From the NCBI RefSeq assembly GCF_001273755.1, contig NZ_LGYA01000001.1, positions 4,151,299-4,215,298 on the forward strand: DNA of 64,000 bases. The letters run 5' to 3'. Source of the DNA: Peribacillus butanolivorans (lineage in GTDB: Bacteria > Bacillota > Bacilli > Bacillales > DSM-1321). The position numbers and the translations under genes were made by a program. A model generated the notes under the pieces. That model was not told the DNA's origin. It saw nothing but the letters and a program-made list of their open reading frames with translations, and did not search any database. Shown in pieces: positions 49,707-57,117 of this stretch (the first letter of the stretch is position 1; each line of letters starts with the position of its first letter).

Positions 49707-50553
49707 GGCTATCTCCCCTTTCTTTTAATTTGTAAAAGGCTTTCGTATTATTAGAAAATATTTTATCCATTTCCTTATTAGTTAAATTTTCCGGTACATT
49801 TCTTTTGATAATCTGCAGTGCGTCATCATAGCTTCCAGCTGATAAACATACAGGCCAATCGCTGCCGAAAAGCAAACGGGATGGACCAAATGTTTGCACA
49901 ATATGATGAATATATGGCTCAAAATCTTCAGTTTTCCACATAGCTGGATTCGCTTGCGTCATTAAACCCGACATTTTGCACCAAACATTCGGAAACTGTG
50001 ATAGAGCGTTCATGTCCTCTTTCCACTCGCTTAAATCCCCTTTAGTAATATTCGGTTTAGCCATATGATCTATTACTGTCATTAAGTTCGGAAGCGTTTT
50101 CAATAAAGTTAAAATCGATGAAATGTGCTTATTATTAATTAATAAATCTAATGGAAGATTATATCTAATAAGCCATTTTAAATTTTCTATCACTTGCTCT
50201 TGTAATATCCAATCACTATTTTCTAAATCCTGGAGCATTGGACGCAAACCAACAATTCCCGGTCGTTTCATTAACGAATCTAGTTGCTTTGGAAAAGCTG
50301 GAGAAGATAAGTCTATCCAGCCGACTACACCATAAATCCAGTCATACCGTTCATACAATGATAAAAGAAATAAAGTCTCTTCATATGTAGGAGCAGCTTG
50401 GATAAGAACAGTTCCAGCAATACCATGTTTTTCTAATAAGGGATTTAAATCTTCTGGAAGATAATCTTGATAGAGGACTCCCATATCTTTTGAAAGCCAA
50501 GAATAGTCAGCTCGGTCAATCTTCCAAAAATGCTGATGAGCATCAATAATCAT
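49699..50553 (-). CDS. Amidohydrolase family, probable L-fuconolactonase
   Basis: The 284-residue protein is a COG3618-type lactonase: IIDAHQHFWKIDRADYSWL at the start (HxH metal motif), GVVGWIDLSSPAFPKQLDSLMKRPGIVGLRPMLQ, VIDHMAKPNI and LLFGSDWPVC. Members open L-fucono-, L-rhamnono- or similar 1,5-lactones to the acid. It is the first gene of the operon, directly behind the palindromic operator; GAGGAGG is 7 nt from the ATG. Confidence 0.88.
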   Translation of the reverse strand: MIIDAHQHFWKIDRADYSWLSKDMGVLYQDYLPEDLNPLLEKHGIAGTVLIQAAPTYEETLFLLSLYERYDWIYGVVGWIDLSSPAFPKQLDSLMKRPGIVGLRPMLQDLENSDWILQEQVIENLKWLIRYNLPLDLLINNKHISSILTLLKTLPNLMTVIDHMAKPNITKGDLSEWKEDMNALSQFPNVWCKMSGLMTQANPAMWKTEDFEPYIHHIVQTFGPSRLLFGSDWPVCLSAGSYDDALQIIKRNVPENLTNKEMDKIFSNNTKAFYKLKERGDSHE

Positions 50554-50576
50554 TTTGACCTCCTCTTGTTACTAGT

Positions 50577-50622
50577 ATGTTACCGGTAACATTAAAATAA
50601 CAACAATATTTTAAATTGTCAA
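50577..50622 (-). promoter_or_regulatory. Sigma-A promoter with LacI-type operator for the fucose operon
   Basis: On the minus strand TTGACA (50617-50622), a 17-bp spacer and TATTTT (50594-50599) form a good promoter. ATGTTACCGGTAACAT (50577-50592), a perfect 16-bp palindrome with a central CG, lies right after the -10, where a repressor would block initiation. The shape is that of LacI-family operators. Confidence 0.85.
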
Positions 50623-50730
50623 TAAATTAATTGCAACAATATCAAAATAAGGATTTGTTAAACAACACTGTTAATATTTAGAGATAAGAAAAAGGACCTA
50701 TAGCGAGGATAGTTCAGTGGAACAATCTAA

Positions 50731-50758
50731 AAAACCTGTATACATTTATACAGGTTTT
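50731..50758. terminator. Terminator of the VOC/PhnB-like gene
   Basis: AAAACCTGTATA / TATACAGGTTTT with a CATT loop. Confidence 0.9.
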
Positions 50759-50837
50759 TAATCAAACTTTTTATTAAATGGTCTTGTAAAGTGACAACAA
50801 AGAAATTCATTTTTAATACCTCAAACAACTTGTAACC

Positions 50838-51338
50838 TTATCCCTCATACGCTTGCTTTAATGTTTTGATGTCAATTTTTTTCATTTGGAGCATTGCATT
50901 CATAACTCTTGCTGATTTTTCTGGATCGTGGTCGCTTAGCATCTCAGTTAGGGCCGTAGGAATAATTTGCCATGAAACACCATACTTATCTTTCAGCCAA
51001 CCGCACACTTGTGCCTTCTCGTCTCCGCCTTCGGAGAGTTTTTCCCAAAAATAGTCCAATTCTACTTGTGACTCGCAATTGACGATAAATGATATTGCCT
51101 CTGTAAATTTGAATTGCGGACCGCCATTTAATGCTACGAATTCCTGGCCTTCCAGTTGAAATTCCACGGTCATTACTGTTCCTTCTAATATCCCGTGGAT
51201 TTCATGCCCCTCTTTTCCATAGTGAGTGATTCTTCCAATCTTGGAATTTTTAAAGATAGAAGCGTAAAACTTCGCTGCCTGTTCAGCTTGTGTATCAAAC
51301 CACAAGTTTGTTGTGATTTTTTGGATTTTGCTTTTCAT
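50838..51338 (-). CDS. VOC superfamily protein, PhnB/3-demethylubiquinone methyltransferase-like
   Basis: The 166-residue product has the PhnB-type VOC pattern: [52 protein letters not shown], and [36 protein letters not shown]. Despite the historical name the family is not a methyltransferase. The C-terminal helix [21 protein letters not shown] is typical. ATG 51338 (GGAG 9 nt upstream) is preferred to ATG 51353. Monocistronic. Confidence 0.88.
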   Translation of the reverse strand: MKSKIQKITTNLWFDTQAEQAAKFYASIFKNSKIGRITHYGKEGHEIHGILEGTVMTVEFQLEGQEFVALNGGPQFKFTEAISFIVNCESQVELDYFWEKLSEGGDEKAQVCGWLKDKYGVSWQIIPTALTEMLSDHDPEKSARVMNAMLQMKKIDIKTLKQAYEG

Positions 51339-51663
51339 GATTTTCTTCTCCATTTCCTAAAAAAAGATTTTTGGCAAGACTATGCTTTGTAGCTTACGAA
51401 TAAAGAGGCTTAAGATCCAACCCTTTAGCATCAAGTTCATCCCAAGACTTTTTTCCGAAGAATGACCAATCAGAAATTAGCTGAAGTCATACCCTGTTTT
51501 GTGACTGTCTTTGTTACATGATTTAGCATAAGATTTTCATTACTTATTTCCATTTTTCAAGGATCTCAGTTTGTTCTATTGGAACTTTCATTTCACCTAT
51601 AAAATCTTATTCTTGAGGACTAAAAGCCTTGAGATATAAAATCTCTAAGCTTCTTTAAATCGG
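51339..51663. other. Intergenic region
   Basis: 325 bp, AT-rich, with the promoter of the PhnB-like gene presumably near its left end. No gene, clear hairpin or repeat was seen. Confidence 0.4.
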
Positions 51664-52122
51664 TTATTCAATAAAGTACATCTTCCCGTTCACTTCAAGA
51701 GACACAGATGATTGTTTCATCTCTTCCTTTAGAGACTTGGTATAAGCAACTACTTGATTAATTTTTTTCTTATCCAAGTCTTCTACATAGCTATATACAA
51801 TCGTTACTTTCTCCTTAACCAATTGATTATCATCAGATAGCCATGATCCTGTACCATCGATGGCTGTTGCTCCTCCAAACATTCTTGAGAATTCTTCTAA
51901 TGACTTGTTTACATATGGAGTATTATCAATTGGTTGATCAACATTATATGTAGATGGTACGTAAATTTTTACTACGTCTTCAAGGTAGAATTGCCCCTTT
52001 AATGCAGAAGATTCTTTCACTTTAGATGTTTCTTGTTGTTCTGTAGCGTACACAGCATTGCCTAAAAAGACAATTAATAGAATCGGGATGATCCAATAAA
52101 AGATTTTTTTCCTTTCCATCAT
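51664..52122 (-). CDS. Membrane-anchored or secreted hypothetical protein
   Basis: The 152-residue product starts with a basic segment and a hydrophobic helix (IFYWIIPILLIVFLGNAVYA, residues 5-24), either a signal peptide cleaved at VYA or an anchor. The outer part, YLEDVVKIYVPSTYNVDQPI, then MFGGATAIDGTGSWLSDD and VTIVYSYVED, is a compact alpha/beta domain. The FGGAT..xGTGSW pattern recalls DUF3574-like proteins, but I am not certain. RBS AGGAG. Monocistronic. Confidence 0.7.
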   Translation of the reverse strand: MMERKKIFYWIIPILLIVFLGNAVYATEQQETSKVKESSALKGQFYLEDVVKIYVPSTYNVDQPIDNTPYVNKSLEEFSRMFGGATAIDGTGSWLSDDNQLVKEKVTIVYSYVEDLDKKKINQVVAYTKSLKEEMKQSSVSLEVNGKMYFIE

Positions 52123-52418
52123 TGCCACTCCTTTTTATTCAACAGTTTGGCTAGCAAAACAATGGTGAGTTTTCTATCAATTATTATACATGTAACTATC
52201 AGATTATTGTGGAAAATTTTGACTTATATTTCAATTATAGTATTTTTTCTATCATTGAAAAAATAACGATAGAATGTTATTTTCGTTGCAAATAACTAAA
52301 CGACTTGAATTAGCTGATAATGCGTAATAATAAGTACTTAAACAAGCCTTCGCTTATTGGTTTGTTAATTAACTGGATCACGTTCAAGATGGATAAAAAT
52401 TCCCCACTCTTTAACATC

Positions 52419-52937
52419 TTAATCATTCCGTAAATTGCTAAGCAATTGGAAAATCTGCCCCCTATGATGTGATTCATGTTCAATCAAATGATACACAACC
52501 CACTCAGGTGTGACATCATATTGTTCAAGTACTCTCGGTTTACGCCAATTCGTTAGGTCCATTGAACGAAAGTGGGAAAGAAATACTTCACGTACCTTAT
52601 TAAGGCGGTAAACATGTTCTTCTAAACTTTGTCCCTCAATATGGGTTAAAGAGCCCTCCTCAGAACGGCATTCTAACGGAAACAACGAGCGTATTTCAGA
52701 ATCCCATTCAGTAACAAGAACCTCTTCATATAACCAATCTGCCTCGACCAATGCAATGTGATATAACAGCGAGCCAATCGTTTGTCTTTCATCCATTTTT
52801 GTGTCGAGCATCCTTTGGCTGATTCCAGTTAATTCTGTTAAAAGAGTACGGCGAACATCTTCTAAACACCATAGCCACCGGCCAATTTCTTCTTCATATT
52901 CTGCTAATCGAGATACCAGTAAAGCTCTTCTCTCCAA
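52419..52937 (-). CDS. DinB-family protein
   Basis: The 172-residue product is a four-helix DinB/YfiT-type protein with the three metal-binding His positions in SLLYHIALVEADWLYEE and VVYHLIEHESHHRGQIFQLL. DinB proteins are damage- or stress-linked and many are thiol transferases for bacillithiol. TTG at 52937 is the likely start: AGGAGG lies 9 nt before it, but abuts the ATG at 52946. Confidence 0.87.
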   Translation of the reverse strand: MERRALLVSRLAEYEEEIGRWLWCLEDVRRTLLTELTGISQRMLDTKMDERQTIGSLLYHIALVEADWLYEEVLVTEWDSEIRSLFPLECRSEEGSLTHIEGQSLEEHVYRLNKVREVFLSHFRSMDLTNWRKPRVLEQYDVTPEWVVYHLIEHESHHRGQIFQLLSNLRND

Positions 52938-53132
52938 ACTGATCATCCTCCTCTTATTTAAAGTCTTACATTCTATTAAAAATGGATGTTTCCTTCAATT
53001 AAAATGGCATGTTAAATTTTATTGTGGATTTAAGGTAAAATAAATTGAGTAGTTTCTGCGGACGTGTAGACATCACTCTATTATTCCTGTTATATATCGA
53101 GAACCAAATATTCTCACTAAAGCCCCCATTTA

Positions 53133-53576
53133 TTAATTTATTTGCACATTTTCTTCAAATTCTATACCTAAGTATTTATAAAGAATAGTTACAGAATTAA
53201 TTTCAACATCATCTTTTACTGAAAGCCCATATTTAGATTGGAACTCAACATCTTTGATTGCTGTTCCAGTTTCTATCTTTACCGTATCATAGTCTTTAAA
53301 AATATAACCTTCATCCATAAATGTATCGGAAAGAACAAAACCTTTTCCCGATTCATCTACTTGTACTTTCGCTATTTCAGGTTTCTCTGCTCCATTTATT
53401 CGAATATCAAGCAATTCAATATCTTGAAATCCATCATTTCCCAAAGTGATTACCACTACTTTTTGTTCCAACCCAGTCCCTAATAAATTTGCTTCAAGTT
53501 TCGGTTGTGCAAGTACAAAATAAAGTACAACACCAATGATAACTATTAATCCCATAAAAATTCCTGTTCTTTTCAC
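53133..53576 (-). CDS. Single-span membrane hypothetical protein
   Basis: The 147-residue product has one N-terminal membrane helix (TGIFMGLIVIIGVVLYFVLA) and a beta-rich outer domain with repeated short strands (KVVVITLGNDGFQDIELLDI, DTVKIETGTAIKDVEF, VTILYKYLGIEF). No family was recognised. A GTG start at 53576 is used; GGGG AG lies 7 nt upstream, while the upstream in-frame ATG (53594) has none. Confidence 0.65.
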   Translation of the reverse strand: MKRTGIFMGLIVIIGVVLYFVLAQPKLEANLLGTGLEQKVVVITLGNDGFQDIELLDIRINGAEKPEIAKVQVDESGKGFVLSDTFMDEGYIFKDYDTVKIETGTAIKDVEFQSKYGLSVKDDVEINSVTILYKYLGIEFEENVQIN

Positions 53577-53987
53577 TACAAATCTCCCCTTCAACTACCC
53601 TACCCTTTAGTTCAATAACAGACAATGAATTTACTTTATCTATTATAGATGTTTATTCTACAAATATTTCCAAAAACCTTTATCCCAGTGGTATTAGGCA
53701 CTAAATTTCCGTTTGCGTAACCGCACCACCGAACCTATACTCTTACCCTCGTTATAGAATTTTTTTTCGGTTAAAAACCCGTGTCACGTTATTCAACAAT
53801 AGGGACAGATTATTGAATAAGGGAAGAAAATTTTTTATCTAAAGGCTGTGTTAAATAAAACTATTAATACCATCATTTTAAATGTTATGGTGAACCTAAA
53901 AGGCACTCAACCTCGTTAATTTTCGTTAATTAACTTTAGTTTTTAAAGAATAATAATTACATTTCTACAATTTACGACAACATTAGC
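53577..53987. other. Intergenic region before the c-di-GMP riboswitch
   Basis: No gene. An inverted repeat TTATTCAA / TTGAATAA (about 53794-53821) is the only structure noted. Confidence 0.4.
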
Positions 53988-54017
53988 ACTATCTAGATAG
54001 TAATATATAACTATAAT
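53988..54017 (+). promoter_or_regulatory. Promoter with palindromic operator for the c-di-GMP riboswitch transcript
   Basis: TATAAT (54012-54017) is a perfect -10. The -35 place is weak and is covered by a perfect 14-bp palindrome ACTATCTAGATAGT (53988-54001), a candidate binding site for an activator or repressor. Confidence 0.6.
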
Positions 54018-54021
54018 AAAA

Positions 54022-54108
54022 TGAGAAAACGGCAAACTAATCGAAAGGTTAGGACGCAAAGCTAACAGGTCTAAGGTCAGATTGACTATGATAGCTGGGC
54101 TACCTCTT
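54022..54108 (+). promoter_or_regulatory. Cyclic di-GMP-I (GEMM-I) riboswitch
   Basis: The sequence has every conserved piece: ACGGCAAAC, the CTAATC-GAAA-GGTTAG stem with its GAAA tetraloop, GGACGCAAAGC, GGTCTAAGG with the CTAAG half of the tetraloop receptor, and CTATGATAGCTGGGCTACC with the TATG half. AGCTA/TAGCT closes the second helix. The base at position 20 (Vc2 numbering) is G, which favours c-di-GMP over cGAMP. Downstream CTACCTC can pair with GAGG-AATAG across the ribosome site of the next gene, so control is probably at translation. Confidence 0.92.
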
Positions 54109-54125
54109 CAACGGAGGAATAGGTA

Positions 54126-54254
54126 ATGTTACTTCAGACAAATGACAGAGTAGAAGAATTAGATACAGAATGGATTGAACTCATTCAAATGGCTATCAAT
54201 GTAGAAATACCGTTAGAGGAAATTAGGGGATTTTTATTAGAAGGTAGACAGTAG
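54126..54254 (+). CDS. SinI-family antirepressor, under a c-di-GMP riboswitch
   Basis: A 42-codon gene, ATG with GGAGG 8 nt upstream. The product holds the SinI dimerisation segment: ELDTEWIELIQMAINVEIPL followed by EEIRGFL, which matches LDxEWxxLIxxAxxxxIxxEEIRxFL of SinI and of the SinR/SlrR C-terminal helices. SinI binds the repressor SinR and so releases matrix genes. There is no DNA-binding domain here, so it is SinI-like rather than SinR-like. The gene lies 18 nt beyond the riboswitch aptamer, and no sinR is adjacent. B. subtilis sinI is controlled by Spo0A; RNA-level c-di-GMP control as seen here is new to me. Confidence 0.85.
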   Translation: MLLQTNDRVEELDTEWIELIQMAINVEIPLEEIRGFLLEGRQ

Positions 54255-54283
54255 GCCTATGCTTGCTGTCTGACACATTTTTA
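54246..54283 (+). terminator. Terminator of the sinI-like gene
   Basis: AGACAGTAGGC / GCTTGCTGTCT, overlapping the stop codon, then ACACATTTTT. Confidence 0.65.
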
Positions 54284-54294
54284 CACATTAACGC

Positions 54295-54333
54295 CTTCTT
54301 TCTATTTCTTTACTTTATCAAAATAGAAAGAAG
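54295..54333. repeat. 13-bp perfect inverted repeat
   Basis: CTTCTTTCTATTT / AAATAGAAAGAAG separated by 13 nt, without a T-run. It lies between the sinI-like gene and the SnoaL-like gene in a 300-bp gap that otherwise holds nothing recognisable. Confidence 0.7.
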
Positions 54334-54557
54334 CTAATAATTCACCTTTAGCTGTAATAACTAGGATGGTTTGCTACGGTAATTATTTTCATTGCTACCC
54401 TATAGGCAGATTGCCCTTCAAAAATGGCTTTATGGTAATGATGTTGATTTTTCTTATTTGTCCAAGAGAAGGATTCCACAACAAGACAGTCGAATATTCT
54501 TCACCAAGGGGTAAATTGGAATCCCTATAATTTACCTAGCTTGATAGGAGGGCAAAT

Positions 54558-54950
54558 ATGCAAATTCATGAGTTAGAACTTGTAATAAAGAATGCAGACC
54601 GAGCAATAAATAATGAGGATTTCGATCAATTAATGGATTTCTATTCAGAGGATGCTACCTTAGTTGTAAAACCTGGAACGTTAGCTAAAGGCAAAGAAGA
54701 AATACGTCGGGCATTCGTTGCTATCGCTGATTATTTTAATCATAGTTTAATTGTTAATCAAGAAAAGATGGCAATAATTGAAACAGGTGATACGGCATTA
54801 GTTGTAGCAAAAGCCCTTCTGAGTGCCAATCAAAAGACTGATTCGGCATTCTCAATGGAAAGAATGGCTACCTATGTTTTTAAAAAGGATTCGACAGGTA
54901 CCTGGCGTTGCATAATTGATAATTCTTACGGTGCTGAATTACTTGAATAA
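54558..54950 (+). CDS. SnoaL/NTF2-like (SgcJ-type) protein
   Basis: The 130-residue product has the NTF2-like cone fold typical of DUF4440/SgcJ proteins: an N-terminal helix IKNADRAINNEDFDQLMDFYSEDATLVVKPGTLAKGKEEIRRAFVAI, then strands with MAIIETGDTALVV, ATYVFKKDSTGTWRCIIDN. Such proteins bind or modify small molecules. AGGAGG before the ATG. Confidence 0.85.
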   Translation: MQIHELELVIKNADRAINNEDFDQLMDFYSEDATLVVKPGTLAKGKEEIRRAFVAIADYFNHSLIVNQEKMAIIETGDTALVVAKALLSANQKTDSAFSMERMATYVFKKDSTGTWRCIIDNSYGAELLE

Positions 54951-54978
54951 GTCATGTACAGATATTTGAATAAATAGA

Positions 54979-55018
54979 AAAGGCTCACCTTCTATTAGGT
55001 TATTAGGTGGTTTTTTCA
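54979..55018 (+). terminator. Terminator of the SnoaL-like gene
   Basis: AAGGCTCACCT and AGGTGGTTTTTT form a stem-loop with a T-run. Confidence 0.5.
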
Positions 55019-55065
55019 TTTGTGTTAATCTCCACAGCAGACGTTAATAGAGTCAAAAATAAAAA

Positions 55066-55089
55066 AACTCCTATTATTTTATAGGAGTT
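55066..55089 (-). terminator. Terminator overlapping the lacI-type stop codon
   Basis: AACTCCTAT / ATAGGAGTT, with seven A (T on the minus strand) after it. Confidence 0.8.
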
Positions 55090-56090
55090 CCAGATGATTT
55101 TCTGATTACCAATTCAGGCTTTAAATTTATTGTTCGATAATCAGCTGGACCGACTTCATCTACTCTTTCAATCACTAATTGTGTTCCTAAATATCCAAAG
55201 TCATAGGCAGGCTGCGAAGATACAGTCAAAAAAGGATCAAAGTCTGAAAATAATTCTAAATCGTCAAAGCAAACGACGGCAATGTCTTCTGGAACTTTAA
55301 TCTTTTTTTCTCGTAAACTTTTTATAATTTTAATGGCAATGAAATTATTCGCTGCAAAAATCGCTGTTGGACGATCAGCAGGAGAAACATTAACCAAATG
55401 AGCGATTCCATTCCATTGCTTTTCTTGTTTATAATGAGTCTCTACTAGGAAAGCGGGATCTATCTTTAAATCATTAATTTTTAACGTTTCAATATACGCC
55501 TGATACCGTTCTTTCGAAGTGGAAATCGTAAGTGGGCCATGAACCATTGCTATTCTTTGATGACCATAATCAATTAAATGCTGAAGAAGCAATTTTGTCC
55601 CTTCATAGTTATCTCCAAGTACTCTATCACACGAAACATCTTCAATTTGCCTATCTATTAATGTAAATGGAATTCTGTTTTTAATAAGTTTCTTTAAGTT
55701 TTTGGTCGATTGATCACCTGTAGGAGCAATAATTACGCCATCTACCCTTTTAGAAATTAATGCATTGATATACTCACTTTCTTTTTCGTAGTTTTCATCT
55801 GTATTACATAAAATAAGCTGATATCCCATTTGATTAGCCTTATCCGCAGCGCCTCTTGCAACCTTTGTAAAAAAGGGGTTAGTGATGTCAGTTATGATTA
55901 ATGAAAGTAACTTGGTTTTTTTAATATTCAAACTTTGAGCAGCTGAATTCGGTATATAGTTTAACTCTTTTATAACAGCTTCTACTTTTTCTCTAGTCTT
56001 TTCACTGATATTTCCTTTATTATTAATGACTCTCGATACAGTCATCGGTGATACATTCGCTTTTTTTGCAATATCGTAAATTGTCGTCAC
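55074..56090 (-). CDS. LacI-family transcriptional regulator
   Basis: The 338-residue protein has a classic LacI helix-turn-helix (TIYDIAKKANVSPMTVSRVI, residues 3-22), hinge helix NSAAQSLN and a periplasmic-binding-protein-like sensor (IITDITNPFFTKVARGAADK, DGVIIAPTGD, GHQRIAMVHGP, AIFAANNFIAI, AVVCFDDLELFS). It probably binds a sugar or sugar acid. Start is GTG. The recognition helix has Met-Thr-Val-Ser-Arg as in E. coli GntR, whose operators contain GTTACC, the same half-site as the palindrome in front of the fucose operon 4.5 kb away. It is therefore the best candidate regulator of that operon. Confidence 0.88.
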   Translation of the reverse strand: MTTIYDIAKKANVSPMTVSRVINNKGNISEKTREKVEAVIKELNYIPNSAAQSLNIKKTKLLSLIITDITNPFFTKVARGAADKANQMGYQLILCNTDENYEKESEYINALISKRVDGVIIAPTGDQSTKNLKKLIKNRIPFTLIDRQIEDVSCDRVLGDNYEGTKLLLQHLIDYGHQRIAMVHGPLTISTSKERYQAYIETLKINDLKIDPAFLVETHYKQEKQWNGIAHLVNVSPADRPTAIFAANNFIAIKIIKSLREKKIKVPEDIAVVCFDDLELFSDFDPFLTVSSQPAYDFGYLGTQLVIERVDEVGPADYRTINLKPELVIRKSSGTPIK

Positions 56091-56206
56091 TTTTTGTACC
56101 CGCCTTTACATTTTCCCTTATATTGTATCATAAGTATAAATTGTTATTTTATACTTCAACAAGCAGGTAATCATGTTGACTCAGGTACGACACTGAACTT
56201 CAAAAA

Positions 56207-56238
56207 AAGACACAGTCCTTAGTGAAGGATTGTGTCTT
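56207..56238 (-). terminator. Terminator of the VOC gene at 56.2 kb
   Basis: AAGACACAGTCCTT / AAGGATTGTGTCTT with an AGTG loop and one wobble pair. Confidence 0.9.
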
Positions 56239-56247
56239 GAACTAGAT

Positions 56248-56664
56248 TTAATTTTGATTAAATCCGCTTTCATCCATGTAAAATATCTCCCAAAGATGTC
56301 CGTCTATATCCTGAAAGCTCCAACCGTACATGAACCCATGATCAATGGCTTCATTAAAGGGCTTTCCTCCAGCATCCAGGGCTTTATTCACGATCTCATC
56401 CACTTCTCCCTTACTTTTAACCGATAATGCCACAATAGCTTCCGTACTTTTTGCTGTATCCGGGATTTCTCTCTTGGTAAACGTTTTAAAGTAATCTTCA
56501 ACCAATAACATGACATATATAGTCTCACTGATAACCACACACGTTGCATTTTCATTGGTCATTTGCTCGTTAAAGTCAAAGCCAACTTTTGTGAAAAATT
56601 CTATTGAGGCATTCAAATCTTTAACAGGCAAGTTAACAAAGATCTTTTCTGCTTGAACTCCCAT
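56248..56664 (-). CDS. VOC-family protein (glyoxalase-like)
   Basis: The 138-residue product has the form of the VOC subgroup often called lactoylglutathione lyase-like: KIFVNLPVKDLNASIEFFTKVGFDFN, VVISETIYVMLLVEDYFKTF, and HGFMYGWSFQDIDGHLWEIFYMD. Metal ligands may be the Glu in WEIF and His in GHLW. ATG 56664 is chosen; GAGGGTG lies 6-7 nt upstream and a GTG at 56679 overlaps. Substrate unknown. Confidence 0.87.
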   Translation of the reverse strand: MGVQAEKIFVNLPVKDLNASIEFFTKVGFDFNEQMTNENATCVVISETIYVMLLVEDYFKTFTKREIPDTAKSTEAIVALSVKSKGEVDEIVNKALDAGGKPFNEAIDHGFMYGWSFQDIDGHLWEIFYMDESGFNQN

Positions 56665-56819
56665 CAAATTCACCCTCACTCGTTTATTTTATGTTCATTA
56701 CCCTACTATTCGTTGCTTTTTTCGATAATCCTGCTCGCAACAAAAAAAGGAGATACCCAGTACCTCTCATCCTAATGTAATAAGTACAACAAAGGTTTTT
56801 CAAGAACCGTTGGCGAACG

Positions 56820-56999
56820 CTAACCCTTTCTCAGAAAGAGAACGACGAATTTGCCTTTAGTTCCCATACCATGTAGCTGCAAGACCTCTGCTTCACTTAG
56901 CTTAGGAAACTGCTCAAGTTACAAGTACCCAGCTCCAGCGAGTGCTCGTTGTGCAGGTTTAGCTAATCCTGTCGGGAGATCGCTTTCGTTATTCTTCAT
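56820..56999 (-). pseudogene. Small helix-hairpin-helix (RpoA C-terminal-like) protein, broken
   Basis: Start and ribosome site are intact (AAGGAG, ATG 56999). The frame reads SDLPTGLAKPAQRALAGAGYL, a TAA, then LEQFPKLSEAEVLQLHGMG and drifts out of the family pattern before a TAG. Intact relatives read DLP..LAKPA.RAL..AG...LEQL....E.E...LHGMGPKAI..LR..L, a helix-hairpin-helix fold like the RNA polymerase alpha C-terminal domain. One nonsense codon and a distal frameshift make it a pseudogene. Confidence 0.75.
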
Positions 57000-57068
57000 A
57001 ATCCTTTCTCCTTCTTGTGTTATTAATAAATAGTATTTCCAGACTTCCCTTTGTTCTTATTAGCCATG

Positions 57069-57098
57069 AAAAAGGACCTTCTATCAAAGACCCTTTTT
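57069..57098 (-). terminator. Terminator of hmp
   Basis: AAAAAGG..CTT / AAG..CCTTTTT hairpin 20 bp past the minus-strand stop. Confidence 0.7.
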
Positions 57099-57117
57099 AT
57101 TCACAAATTTAGTTTAC

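Noticed and set aside
50838-51338. Methyltransferase (by family nickname)
   Set aside because: The fold is VOC; no S-adenosylmethionine-binding motif is present.
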